This document shows positions 8,126-17,154 of a DNA stretch of 64,000 bases, piece after piece. Position 1 is the stretch's first letter. Each line of letters begins with the position of its first letter. The stretch comes from Geminocystis herdmanii PCC 6308 (lineage in GTDB: Bacteria; Cyanobacteriota; Cyanobacteriia; Cyanobacteriales; Cyanobacteriaceae), in assembly GCF_000332235.1 (NCBI RefSeq), contig NZ_CM001775.1:613630-677629 (forward strand), in the 5' to 3' direction. The notes beneath the pieces were generated by a model. The model saw only the letters and a list, made by a program, of their open reading frames with translations. It made no database searches and was not told where the DNA came from. Position numbers and translations under genes: made by a program.

Positions 8126-8626
8126 ATGTACAAATCAGCTACAAACACTTCCGTAGAAAGAGACAGTCTCTTAAATCTTAACCGTATTGTCAATATTTTA
8201 GAACTGATCCAAGATTTAATCATTATCAGCCTGTGTTTTGGTTTATTTGCCTTCATGGTGGTACAAATAAAAACCATGTTTATTGCCCTACTCGCCCCCA
8301 TGCAGTTTCATACCGTTACCGCCGATATTCTTTCTTTACTAATTTTAGTGGAATTATTCCGTTTATTAATTATCTATCTCAAAGAACAAAGAGTTTCCAT
8401 CGGTGTTGCGGTAGAAGTTTCCATTGTTTCCGTTTTAAGGGAAGTATTCGTCAATGGAGTTTTAGAAACTGGCTCAACCGAAGTTCTGGCAACCTGTGCC
8501 TTTTTATTAGTTTTAGGAGTGTTGATGGTATTAAGAGTTTGGCTACCTGCTACCTTTGAAGGAATTGATCCAGAAAAATCAGTATCGAAAAAATATCACC
8601 AAAATCAGCTTAATTCAAAAGTCTAA
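8126..8626 (+). CDS. Sll0218-like membrane protein of the flv4-2 operon
   Basis: The product has 166 residues with about four transmembrane helices (near 30-50, 60-75, 95-110 and 120-140) and a hydrophilic tail; the fold resembles the PsiE family. Its position between flv4 and flv2 matches Sll0218 of Synechocystis, a thylakoid protein reported to stabilise photosystem II dimers/assembly. The spacers on both sides are about 170 bases. Identification rests on size, topology and position. Confidence 0.88.
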   Translation: MYKSATNTSVERDSLLNLNRIVNILELIQDLIIISLCFGLFAFMVVQIKTMFIALLAPMQFHTVTADILSLLILVELFRLLIIYLKEQRVSIGVAVEVSIVSVLREVFVNGVLETGSTEVLATCAFLLVLGVLMVLRVWLPATFEGIDPEKSVSKKYHQNQLNSKV

Positions 8627-8800
8627 ATCTGAAAATCAAAGCTCAAGCCTGTAAACAGTTGAGTAATATTCAATTCCTATTAACGCAAAACAAGTAAAAC
8701 ACCTATTTGATTGAAGATGTTTCAATGATTTAAACAGTGTCAATGATAGGTAAAAAACTTTTCTCGTAAACCCTAACTGATAAAATTGGAGAAACATATC

Positions 8801-10519
8801 ATGATAACAACTATAATCTCTCAAACTGCTAATGTTCGTGATGTTCAAGTAGAAACCATTGGCGATCGTACTACCATTTTTAGGTCTCGTACTTGGGATC
8901 GTCTTAAATTTGAAATCGAATATGCACAACAAAAAGGCACAACCGCAAACTCTTATTTAATTCAAAGTGACAAAGTTGCTTTAATCGATCCCCCCGGAGA
9001 ATCATTTACCAAGATTTTCTTAGAAAAATTGCAACAACATTTTAATTTAGCCTCATTAGATTATGTGATTGTAGGTCATATTAATGCTAATCGTATGGCG
9101 ACTTTAAGCAAAATCTTAGAAATAGCTCCCCATATTCAAGTTATCGCCTCTAAACCAGCCATAAAAAGTTTAAAAGAGGTGTTTGGGCAATATACTTCGC
9201 AATTTCACACCCCTAACCATGATTTAGATTTAGGGCAAGGACATCGATTACAATTTATTTCTATTCCTACTCCTCGATGGCCTGATGGTTTAGCCACTTA
9301 CGATAATGCTACTTCTATTCTTTATACCGATAAGTTTTTTGGCACTCATGTTTGTAGTGATACCCTTTGGGATGAAGATTGGAAAAAGTTAGATCACGAT
9401 CGACGTTATTATTTTAATTGTCTTCATAGTAATCAAACCAAGCAAGTAGAGACGATTTTAGAGAAATTTAGTACTTTTAAAAGTAAATATTATGCCCCTA
9501 ATCATGGTCCTGTAATTCGTTATAGTCTCAGTCGCCTAATTTATGATTATCGTCAATGGTGTCAAGCACAACAAACAAAAACTTTCAGTGTAGCGTTATT
9601 TTATGCCTCTGCCTATGGTAGCACGACTATTTTAACAAATGCCATCGCCCAAGGATTAGAAGCCCAAGGAGTTCATCCCCTCTTAATTAATTGTGAACTA
9701 GCAACCCCCGAAGAAATTACCCAAGTCATGGAAAATGTCGATGGATTTCTGATCGGTTCTCCCACTTTAGCAGGTCATGCACCAGTGCAAATACAAACAG
9801 CATTAGGAATCATTCTTAATACCGCCACCAAAAATAAATTAGCTGGAGTGTTTGGGTCTTATGGTTGGAGTGGAGAAGCCCTCGATCTGATTGAAGGAAA
9901 ACTCCGAGATGCAAACTATCGTTTTGGTTGTAACACTTTTAGAGTTTGTTTTTCTCCCAAGGAAGAAGATTTAGTAAAAGCGCAACAATTAGGTTCAGAT
10001 TTTGCCCAAAACCTCCAAAAATCGAAGAAAAATCGCCCTCTCACTTTACCCACTAACAATATTAATAATTTAAGTAGCGATCGCACAGAAAAAGCCCTGA
10101 ATCACATAATTGGTTCTCTATGTGTTGTATCCTTCAAACAAGGAGAAATGGATAAAGCGATTCTCACCAAAAATATTTCTCAAGCCAGTTTTATCCCTCC
10201 CGGTATCATGATTGCCCTCACCCAAGAACAAAAAACTGAATTATTACCAGAAATAGGGACATCTTTTGTCGTAAATATCCTCAAAGAAGGGCGCAATCTA
10301 CGGCGTTATTTCTCCCCATCTTCCATTAATACCATTAATTCCTTTAATGAACTAGAAACCAAGAGGGCGACGAATGATTGTTTAATTTTTGATCAAGCCT
10401 TAGCCTACCTAGAATGTACCGTAGAACAGATTACGGAATTAGGTAATAAATGGTTAATTTATGCCATGGTTAATCACGGTGAGTTATTAGCTAATACAGG
10501 AATAACAGCTATTATTTAA
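8801..10519 (+). CDS. flv2: flavodiiron protein Flv2
   Basis: The product has 572 residues with the same three-module layout as Flv4. The first metal-ligand motif is replaced: GHINANRMA stands where Flv4 has SHTEPDHSG, the non-canonical site known for Flv1/Flv2, so it works as a heterodimer partner of Flv4. I chose the ATG at 8801 because GGAGA at 8788-8792 is correctly spaced before it; a TTG at 8786 would overlap that ribosome binding site. It is the last gene of the flv4-2 operon. Confidence 0.93.
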   Translation: MITTIISQTANVRDVQVETIGDRTTIFRSRTWDRLKFEIEYAQQKGTTANSYLIQSDKVALIDPPGESFTKIFLEKLQQHFNLASLDYVIVGHINANRMATLSKILEIAPHIQVIASKPAIKSLKEVFGQYTSQFHTPNHDLDLGQGHRLQFISIPTPRWPDGLATYDNATSILYTDKFFGTHVCSDTLWDEDWKKLDHDRRYYFNCLHSNQTKQVETILEKFSTFKSKYYAPNHGPVIRYSLSRLIYDYRQWCQAQQTKTFSVALFYASAYGSTTILTNAIAQGLEAQGVHPLLINCELATPEEITQVMENVDGFLIGSPTLAGHAPVQIQTALGIILNTATKNKLAGVFGSYGWSGEALDLIEGKLRDANYRFGCNTFRVCFSPKEEDLVKAQQLGSDFAQNLQKSKKNRPLTLPTNNINNLSSDRTEKALNHIIGSLCVVSFKQGEMDKAILTKNISQASFIPPGIMIALTQEQKTELLPEIGTSFVVNILKEGRNLRRYFSPSSINTINSFNELETKRATNDCLIFDQALAYLECTVEQITELGNKWLIYAMVNHGELLANTGITAII

Positions 10520-10597
10520 AGACCTGAAAAAGTGATTTTATAGATGTATATTTGTCTATAAAATTACAAACTCTAAATAGTTAACGATCGACGATAA

Positions 10598-11491
10598 CTA
10601 ATTTTTAATTTTTTTGTTAAAAATATGCCTAATTTTATACAGCATTTCAGGGCGAGTTAAAATACCCTGACTAGGACTAAATAATAAAGCGACTAGAAAT
10701 AAAATACTCGCCACAAGTACGATCGAAGCTCCTGAAGGTACGTTTAAATAATAACTTAAATAGATGCCAATTATTCCGCTAAGACTCCCAAAAACTCCTC
10801 CTAAAATCATCATTTGATGTAATTCTTTAACTAATAAATAAGCAGTAATACTAGGTGCGATTAAAAGGGAAACCACTAACACAACTCCGACTCCTTGCAT
10901 ACTAGCAATAATAGTTAAAGTTATGGCAGAAATGAGCATTAAATTAAGCCATTTTACGGGCAAACCTACCGCTTGAGCTCCTAAAGGATTAAAGGTATAA
11001 AATAGTAATTCTTTATAAAATAATTTGATAAATGTTAATACAAAAAAAGTAATTATTAAAGTCCTTAAAACATCATTACCCGTGACAACTAAAATATCAC
11101 CAAAAAGAAAACTATGTAAATCTATTCTGCTTTTTAAAAGGGTAATTAACATGATTCCTAGTGCTAAAAAACCAGAGAAAACTAATGCCATTGCTACATC
11201 TATTTTTATCTTTGATTCTTCTTTAATCCATGAAATTATTAACGTACTAAATATTCCTGAAATAAATGCTCCTAAAAATATATCGATCCCTAAATAAAAT
11301 GCGATCGCCAATCCGGGTAAGACGGCATGGGCAATAACATCTCCTAATAATCCCATTCTTTGCACAATTAAATAACTTCCCGTTACAGCACACAAAACCC
11401 CTAAAAAAATAATTATAATTAGAGCATTTCTCATAAACTCAAACTGTAAAGGTTCAACAATTATGTCGATAAAATTAGTCATTTTTACCAC
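10598..11491 (-). CDS. znuB: zinc ABC transporter permease ZnuB
   Basis: The product has 297 residues with about eight to nine hydrophobic helices and the ABC-3 family pattern (GSYLIVQRMGLLGDVIAHAV, HSFLFGDIL, LLFSPSQGIL). It forms the membrane channel of the ZnuABC importer. Its start overlaps the end of znuC by 17 bases; the ATG at 11482 is an alternative start. Manganese transporters (MntB) are close relatives; the Zur-type site and the His-rich ZnuA favour zinc. Confidence 0.9.
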   Translation of the reverse strand: MVKMTNFIDIIVEPLQFEFMRNALIIIIFLGVLCAVTGSYLIVQRMGLLGDVIAHAVLPGLAIAFYLGIDIFLGAFISGIFSTLIISWIKEESKIKIDVAMALVFSGFLALGIMLITLLKSRIDLHSFLFGDILVVTGNDVLRTLIITFFVLTFIKLFYKELLFYTFNPLGAQAVGLPVKWLNLMLISAITLTIIASMQGVGVVLVVSLLIAPSITAYLLVKELHQMMILGGVFGSLSGIIGIYLSYYLNVPSGASIVLVASILFLVALLFSPSQGILTRPEMLYKIRHIFNKKIKN

Positions 11492-12209
11492 TACCTTCTA
11501 AGAAAATTACATTATCACCATAGGCTTTTTGGATATTCGTAGCAGTAATAACTTCTTGACGAGTACCATCCGCAATTAAAGTTTTATTAATTAACAAAAA
11601 TCGATCGTATTCTCTCGTGGTTTCCCTTAATTCATGCCCCACCACTAATAAAATTTTGCCCTCAGATTTAAGCTCATCAAATACCTCAAAAAGCATTGCT
11701 TCCGTTTTCTTATCAACTCCCACAAATGGCTCATCAAATAAAAATAAATTGGCTTCTTGTGCCAAGGCTTGAGCTAAAAATACCCTCTGTTGTTGCCCCC
11801 CTGATAACTCCCCAATGGAGCGATGTTTCAATTCCCACATTCCTACTCTTTCTAAGGCATTTTTAACAATTAACTTTGATTGACGAGAATAGGAACGAAA
11901 TAAACCTGTATGGCGTATTCTTGCCATCATGGCTACATTTTCCACTGTGATGGGATAATCCCAGTCAATTTGAGCTCTTTGGGGAATATATGCCACCTGT
12001 TTTAATTGTCCAGATAAGGTGCGAGAATGAAATTTAACGATGCCTTTTTCCAAGGGAATTAAGCCTAAAATTGCCCTTAAAAGAGTACTTTTACCTGCTC
12101 CATTCGGTCCAATTATTCCCACGATTTCCCCCGGCAATAAACAAAAACTAATGTTATCAACTGCCATTAAGCCTCGATAGTTGACAACTAAATGCTTTAC
12201 TTCTAACAT
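11475..12209 (-). CDS. znuC: zinc ABC transporter ATPase ZnuC
   Basis: The product has 244 residues. Walker A GPNGAGKSTLL is near residues 34-44, the signature LSGGQQQRV near 134-142, Walker B LFLFDEP just after it, and the switch histidine in GHEL. It powers metal import with ZnuB. The start lies 14 bases from the core of a Zur-type palindrome, so repression would block it directly. Confidence 0.92.
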   Translation of the reverse strand: MLEVKHLVVNYRGLMAVDNISFCLLPGEIVGIIGPNGAGKSTLLRAILGLIPLEKGIVKFHSRTLSGQLKQVAYIPQRAQIDWDYPITVENVAMMARIRHTGLFRSYSRQSKLIVKNALERVGMWELKHRSIGELSGGQQQRVFLAQALAQEANLFLFDEPFVGVDKKTEAMLFEVFDELKSEGKILLVVGHELRETTREYDRFLLINKTLIADGTRQEVITATNIQKAYGDNVIFLEGSGKND

Positions 12210-12223
12210 ATACCTAATATGAG

Positions 12224-12236
12224 AATGATTATCATT
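12224..12236. promoter_or_regulatory. probable Zur box between znuC and znuA
   Basis: AATGAT-T-ATCATT is a perfect 6-1-6 palindrome in the 49-base divergent spacer, identical in core to the site before thrS. One site can control both znuCB and znuA. Confidence 0.85.
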
Positions 12237-12258
12237 ATTTTAGATTAAACAAGTAATT

Positions 12259-13248
12259 ATGTTAAGAAAATTCAGTATTTTGACTATTTTCATTGGTTTA
12301 TGGGGTTGTACTCCTTCTCCAAATGTAGAAAAAACGGCGGAAACTTCATCGGAGAATCTGCCCTTAGTTGTAGCAACTACCAGCGTTTTATGTGATCTTA
12401 CGGAGCAAGTAGCACAAGATACTGTTAATTTGAAGTGTTTAGTCGCCCCCGGAGTTGATCCCCATGTTTATCAACCTACTCCCGATGATAGACAATCGAT
12501 CGAAAATGCGGATTTAGTTTTTTATGGTGGTTATAATTTCGATCCCAACCTCATTAAATTAATTAAAGCTACTAGCAATAGTAACCTGAAAATTGCCGTT
12601 CATGAACAAGCCGTACCTAATCCGATTATGGCTAGTGAGCATCATCACGGTGAAGAAGATCACAATCACGATCATGATCATGGTAGCGAAGAAAAAGTTC
12701 CAGACCCTCATGTATGGCATGATCCCAAAAATGGGGTAGCAATGATTGAGGTAATTACCCAAGGATTGTCTCAACTACAGCCAGATTTAGCAGAAAAATA
12801 TCAGACTCGATCGAACGACATCAAAACAGAATTAGGTAAAATAGATCAATGGATTGGGGTACAAATTGCCACTATTCCCCCTGAAAAACGCAAATTAGTT
12901 ACTACCCATGATGCACTTGGTTATTATGTTACTGCCTATGGCATCGATTTTCAAGGAGCTTTATCGGGTTTAAGTACAGAAGAATCTCCTAGTGCCAATA
13001 CAGTAGCGAATTTGGTAAAAGATATTAAAAAAACTCAAGTACCAACTATTTTCGCCGAAAGTTCGGTAAATCCCAAGTTAATTGAAACCGTAGCAAAAGA
13101 AGCGAATGTGCAAGTCTCAACCCAAGAGTTATATGCAGATGGTTTAGGAGAAAAAGGCACGGAAGGGGAGTCTTATCAAAAAATGTTAATTAGTAATACG
13201 AAGGCAATTGTGGAAGGTTTAGGAGGGCAATATACGGCATTCAATTAG
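12259..13248 (+). CDS. znuA: zinc-binding lipoprotein ZnuA
   Basis: The product has 329 residues. The signal ends in a lipobox (GLWGC, Cys17), so it is anchored at the cytoplasmic membrane facing the periplasm. The cluster A-1 fold shows PGVDPHVYQPTPDD with a first metal His at 69, a His/Asp-rich loop at about 128-141 (HHHGEEDHNHDHDH), then DPHVWHDPKN, TTHDALGYY and ESSVNPKL. The charged loop is characteristic of zinc ZnuA rather than manganese MntC. It is divergent from znuCB with a shared Zur-type box. Confidence 0.95.
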   Translation: MLRKFSILTIFIGLWGCTPSPNVEKTAETSSENLPLVVATTSVLCDLTEQVAQDTVNLKCLVAPGVDPHVYQPTPDDRQSIENADLVFYGGYNFDPNLIKLIKATSNSNLKIAVHEQAVPNPIMASEHHHGEEDHNHDHDHGSEEKVPDPHVWHDPKNGVAMIEVITQGLSQLQPDLAEKYQTRSNDIKTELGKIDQWIGVQIATIPPEKRKLVTTHDALGYYVTAYGIDFQGALSGLSTEESPSANTVANLVKDIKKTQVPTIFAESSVNPKLIETVAKEANVQVSTQELYADGLGEKGTEGESYQKMLISNTKAIVEGLGGQYTAFN

Positions 13249-13317
13249 CAACCTTTTTGTTGCTCACAAGTAAGACAAACAAATTTAAAAATAAATCAGA
13301 TTAAGGGAGGAAAATTA

Positions 13318-14133
13318 ATGAAAATTGCCGTTATATCTTGTCTTCACGCTAATTTACCAGCATTTGAGGCGGTTTTAAAGGATATTGAGGAAAATCAATG
13401 CGATTCTATTTATAGTTTAGGGGATTTGGTGGGTTATGGTCCTCACCCTAACGAAATTGTCAATAAAATCCGAGAGTTACAGATTCCTTCAGTGCAAGGT
13501 TGTTGGGATGAGGATATAGTAGAAGGGTTAAATTCCTGTGAATGTAGCTATCCTTCTCTATTAGCAGAAAAAAGAGGTATAATCGCCCATGAATGGACAA
13601 ATCAACAAATTACGGCGGAAAATCGTCAATTTTTAGCTGAATTACCTCATACTCTCAAATTTGAAAACCTTTGTTTTGCCCACGGTAGCCCTAACAGCAA
13701 TCATGAATACATTTTACCTGAAATGGATGCTTTTACTGCCTTAGAGCGTGTTTTAAGTGCTGATGCTGACGTTTTATTCTGTGGACATACTCATATTCCT
13801 TACGATCGAACCTTAAACGCTGGAATGTTACAAGTTAGGGTGAATCAATCTAATATTGAATCTGAGTCAGACAGACAATTTCAAACCCCTGTAAAACGTA
13901 TTATAAATGTGGGCTCGGTGGGTGAACCTCGTCACGGAAGACCAAATGCAACTTATGTGATATACAACACAGAGACAGAGGAGATAATTTTAAGGGAGGT
14001 AGGGTATGATTATCAGTCAACTTGTCGGGATATTATCGAAAAAGGTTTACCGCCGATTTTTGCATGGCGCTTGGCTAGAGGTTTAGAGTTTGCAGAAAAA
14101 GCCGAAGACGCAACCCATGTTTGTCAAAGATAG
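13318..14133 (+). CDS. calcineurin-like metallophosphoesterase
   Basis: The product has 271 residues. Metallophosphatase blocks are GDLVGYGPHP, QGCWDED (in place of GNHD), CFAHGSP and FCGHTHIPYD, then GSVGEPRHGRP. The first block reads ISCLHAN instead of the usual DxH, a substitution I believe occurs in other cyanobacterial members. It starts 69 bases after znuA with a strong GGGAGG ribosome binding site, so it may be read from the znuA transcript. The substrate is unknown. Confidence 0.85.
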   Translation: MKIAVISCLHANLPAFEAVLKDIEENQCDSIYSLGDLVGYGPHPNEIVNKIRELQIPSVQGCWDEDIVEGLNSCECSYPSLLAEKRGIIAHEWTNQQITAENRQFLAELPHTLKFENLCFAHGSPNSNHEYILPEMDAFTALERVLSADADVLFCGHTHIPYDRTLNAGMLQVRVNQSNIESESDRQFQTPVKRIINVGSVGEPRHGRPNATYVIYNTETEEIILREVGYDYQSTCRDIIEKGLPPIFAWRLARGLEFAEKAEDATHVCQR

Positions 14134-14167
14134 TTAAGAATTAAGAATTAAGAATTAAGAATTAAGA
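14134..14167 (+). repeat. heptanucleotide array (TTAAGAA)n after a stop codon
   Basis: About five units of the 7-mer TTAAGAA begin directly after the TAG stop of the metallophosphoesterase gene. The unit contains TAA in the sense direction. The rest of the spacer to 14428 shows no gene, only short direct repeats (CTATCAACTATTCA). Confidence 0.9.
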
Positions 14168-14428
14168 GAATATCAAATAAAAAATGATCCAATAGCAATT
14201 AAACATTTATAAATTTACATCATTAACCGCCCAGCAGACTGACAAAGTTAACATTAAACCGCCTTGCAATAAATTGACAAGGCTTATAGCTTAAATCTGC
14301 TAAAGCGATTATTGAACAATAAAATAAATGGCTTATTATTTTTATGGATAACAATTAAGAATTAATAAATTTTCTCCCTATCTCGTCATTCACTATCAAC
14401 TATTCACTATCAACTATTCATTAAAAAA

Positions 14429-15124
14429 ATGTGGGCAATTTTAAGCGGAATTGAAGGAAATTTACAGGCTTATCACGCAGTTATAGATGATATTTTGCGA
14501 CAAAAAATATCTGTGGAAGAAATCTATATTCTGGGGGATATTATTGGTTTGTCTCAGGAAAATGAGGCTTTAGTTAAAGAAATTCGTCACCCTCGTCATT
14601 CTATCCCTATTCGGGGGTGTCGGGGTTGGTGGGAAGAGCAATGTCTCATTCTTCATAGTTTACATTCTACTGCTGATCCTGTGGAGTTGATCGATCGATT
14701 TGGGGTAGATGTGACGAAAAAACTCTGGGATTGTGTTTCTCGTGAGACGGTGGAATGGTTACGAGATTTAGATTTTGGCTTTGTGGAGTTTGACTGTCTT
14801 TTAATTCACGGTAGCACTGTTAATGTGAGTGAAGTTTTAACTCCCGATACTTCCCCTTGGATTATCCTCGATCGAATTAATCGTGTTAATGTTAATTATC
14901 TATTCTGTGGTCGATCGAATCAACTGTTTGATTATGAGTTACAATCAGGTTCGATCGAATCCTCCATCACGACTTTAGATAAAAAATCCATCTCTGAAGT
15001 AAAGGAAGTTAAGAAAAAACGGTTAATTGGAGTGGGGAATATAGGAAAAACAGCTAATATCGCTTCCTATACTCTTTATAATCCTTATAATAATCAACTG
15101 AAATTTAAAGAAATTAGTTATTAA
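14429..15124 (+). CDS. degenerate metallophosphoesterase paralogue
   Basis: The product has 231 residues and is colinear with the preceding gene: MWAILSGIEGNLQAYHAV, ILGDIIGLSQ, IRGCRGWWEE, LLIHGST, LFCGRSNQLFD, GVGNIGKT. Most metal ligands are gone: DxH reads SGIEG, and GHTH reads GRSN; only the GD block and one His remain. It is therefore probably a catalytically inactive paralogue that may bind or regulate. It starts 295 bases after the active-looking copy, same strand. Confidence 0.8.
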   Translation: MWAILSGIEGNLQAYHAVIDDILRQKISVEEIYILGDIIGLSQENEALVKEIRHPRHSIPIRGCRGWWEEQCLILHSLHSTADPVELIDRFGVDVTKKLWDCVSRETVEWLRDLDFGFVEFDCLLIHGSTVNVSEVLTPDTSPWIILDRINRVNVNYLFCGRSNQLFDYELQSGSIESSITTLDKKSISEVKEVKKKRLIGVGNIGKTANIASYTLYNPYNNQLKFKEISY

Positions 15125-15135
15125 ATAACAAAAAA

Positions 15136-16398
15136 TTATCTTATTTCTGTACTTAGTAAATTTGTGATTAAATCTGCTTGGGATAGAGTTTTTTGTTCAG
15201 CAGTTTCGAGGTTTTTAACTTGAATTGTACCTTCTTCTACCTCACTATCTCCCAACACTAAACAAATTTTAGCACCACTTCGATCGCCCCGTTTAAACTG
15301 TTTAGCGAAGTTACTACCACTCAAATCTAATTCTACTTTAAAACCATGATGACGAAGATTTTGGGCAATAACAAGGGCTTCGCTTTCAGCTTTTTCCCCA
15401 CGAGACACAAAATAAATGTCTGGAGAAGTGGCTTTTAAGGGTTGTAACTTTTCTAACAATAAGATTAACCTTTCCATACCCATTGCCCAACCAACGGCAG
15501 GAGTTGACACACCTCCCAACTGAGAGACTAAACCGTTATACCTCCCCCCTCCGCATACTGTCGCTTGGGCGCCCAAATCACTGGAAATGATTTCAAATGC
15601 AGTGTTAGTATAATAATCTAAACCCCTTACCAATCTAGGATTTAACTCGAAAGAGATACCTAATAGGCTCAAGAGAGTGCAGACTTGATTAAAATGCTTT
15701 TGAGAGTCATTTCCTAGAAAATCAAGGATACTAGGGGCTTTTTTAGCGATTTCTTGGGTTTTTTGATCTTTACTATCTAAAATTCGCAAGGGATTACGGG
15801 TTAATCTATCCTGTGAATCTGCGTCTAAATCAGCTTTGTAGGGAGTTAAATAATCCACTAAGGCTTGTTTGTAGGCAAGTCTATCTTCTTTACTACCCAC
15901 AGAATTTATCTGTAGAGTCAGGTTTTTTAATCCTAATGCTTTAAGTATGTCAGTGGCGATCGCAATTACCTCAACATCCCCCCTAGGGGCATCACTACCT
16001 AACAATTCTAAACCTATTTGATGAAACTGTCTTTGTCTTCCCGCTTGAGGACGCTCATAACGAAACATTGCTCCACTATACCACAGTCGATCGACTCCCC
16101 CCGAAGCAGATAATTTATTTTGAATGTACGATCGAACTACTCCAGCAGTACCTTCAGGGCGTAAAGTAATAGTTCGATCGCCCTTGTCAGTAAATGTGTA
16201 CATTTCTTTTCCCACTACGTCAGTGGCTTCACCGATACCCCTTTCAAACAGTGGAGTTTGTTCAAAAATAGGAGTACGAATTTCTTGATAATTAGCCTTA
16301 GTTAAGATTTCGGACGCAGTTTTCTCAAGGTACTGCCAGTATATTACCTCATGGGGTAATATATCTTTTGTACCTCTAATAGCTTGAATATTTTCCAT
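15136..16398 (-). CDS. hisS: histidyl-tRNA synthetase
   Basis: The product has 420 residues, normal for bacterial HisRS. Class II motif 1 (around IRTPIFEQTPLFERGIGEAT), motif 2 (RYERPQAGRQRQFHQIGLE), the histidine-binding block RGLDYYTNTAFEI and motif 3 (GVSTPAVGWAMGMERL) are all present, followed by the anticodon-binding domain. It charges tRNA-His in the cytosol. It converges with the metallophosphatase pair; only 11 bases separate the ends. Confidence 0.97.
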   Translation of the reverse strand: MENIQAIRGTKDILPHEVIYWQYLEKTASEILTKANYQEIRTPIFEQTPLFERGIGEATDVVGKEMYTFTDKGDRTITLRPEGTAGVVRSYIQNKLSASGGVDRLWYSGAMFRYERPQAGRQRQFHQIGLELLGSDAPRGDVEVIAIATDILKALGLKNLTLQINSVGSKEDRLAYKQALVDYLTPYKADLDADSQDRLTRNPLRILDSKDQKTQEIAKKAPSILDFLGNDSQKHFNQVCTLLSLLGISFELNPRLVRGLDYYTNTAFEIISSDLGAQATVCGGGRYNGLVSQLGGVSTPAVGWAMGMERLILLLEKLQPLKATSPDIYFVSRGEKAESEALVIAQNLRHHGFKVELDLSGSNFAKQFKRGDRSGAKICLVLGDSEVEEGTIQVKNLETAEQKTLSQADLITNLLSTEIR

Positions 16399-16682
16399 AA
16401 AAATTGATTTTAATAATAAAAAGTGAGCTTTCTTACTTCTCGTTGTGATAAATTATTCCTTAAAAAAGATTGCACAAAGGGTGAAAGAATCTATAATAAA
16501 TTTAATTGTCAATTATTACAATCCTTATAATATTGATTTTATCTTAATTTCTGATAAATACTGTAGAATAATCCTCATAAATAATTAATAATATTAGATA
16601 ATTTTATTAAAAATAACTTTAAATAAGTTCAGTTTTAAGCTCGATCGTAGAGTAATGCTGTGCAGTAAAATTTTATAGAATT
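16399..16682. other. intergenic region upstream of hisS
   Basis: These 284 very AT-rich bases contain the hisS promoter region. I see no ORF, RNA gene or strong repeat in them. Confidence 0.5.
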
Positions 16683-16958
16683 TTATTTAATGCTATTAAT
16701 AAATTCTGTTACCGCATCATACTGATCAGCATAATTAATATATTTATTCAAAACTTCTATATTTAATTCAGGCAATAATTTACTTTTATTAACTTTAATA
16801 TATTGCTCATTTTTTAGGATAAAAAGTGTTAATAAATCATCTTGATAAAACCACACTTCCGCAATCCCAATACGGCGATATATTTCTAAAATATTAATAT
16901 CACCACTGGTAATAATTACCTCTATAACTAAATCAGCTGACTGACTGACACAATTATC
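16683..16958 (-). pseudogene. C-terminal remnant of a Uma2 family gene
   Basis: On the minus strand the frame from 16958 to a TAA at 16683-16685 reads SADLVIEVIITSGDINILEI, then YRRIGIAEVWFYQDD and LPELNIEVLNKYIN. This is the C-terminal half of a Uma2 (DUF820) protein: PDLVIEV, EIYRRLGVKEVW and the LPxL ending. The frame closes upstream with TGA at 16959-16961 and there is no start. A 43-bp inverted-repeat element lies directly beyond, so insertion or deletion there may have removed the N-terminal half. It is not close in sequence to the pair at 4807-5956. Confidence 0.8.
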
Positions 16959-16971
16959 TCAAATCCAGAGA

Positions 16972-17014
16972 AATCAATGTGAATAAGCTAAGACGCATTT
17001 AACTTACATTGATT
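16972..17014. repeat. small inverted-repeat element at the broken end of the Uma2 remnant
   Basis: AATCAATGT (16972-16980) and ACATTGATT (17006-17014) are a perfect 9-bp inverted repeat around TAAGCTAAGACGCATTTAA. The inner sequence is of a type I recall as repeated in cyanobacterial genomes. No protein-coding capacity. Confidence 0.6.
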
Positions 17015-17118
17015 AATTCACCCTTATTCTTAAATTTTTTACTCCAATTAATAACTAAACCTTCTTCATTCAATTATTTGATACAATTGTACGGGGAAGT
17101 TCAGAAATAAGTAAAAAA

Positions 17119-17134
17119 AGGGTTAAAACCCTTA
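17119..17134 (-). terminator. Rho-independent terminator of tex
   Basis: In the tex direction AAGGGTT-TT-AACCCTT forms a 7-bp stem followed by a run of seven T. It lies about 20 bases after the tex stop codon. The same hairpin core recurs at 46268-46283 without the T run. Confidence 0.8.
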
Positions 17135-17154
17135 CTACGAACATATTTATTTGC

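Noticed and set aside
8786-8800. TTG start five codons upstream for flv2
   Set aside because: It would overlap the GGAGA ribosome binding site that fits the ATG at 8801.
376-12236. Reading the three palindromes as Fur (iron) boxes
   Set aside because: Fur sites look alike, but all three genes are zinc-linked and no iron gene carries the site in this window.
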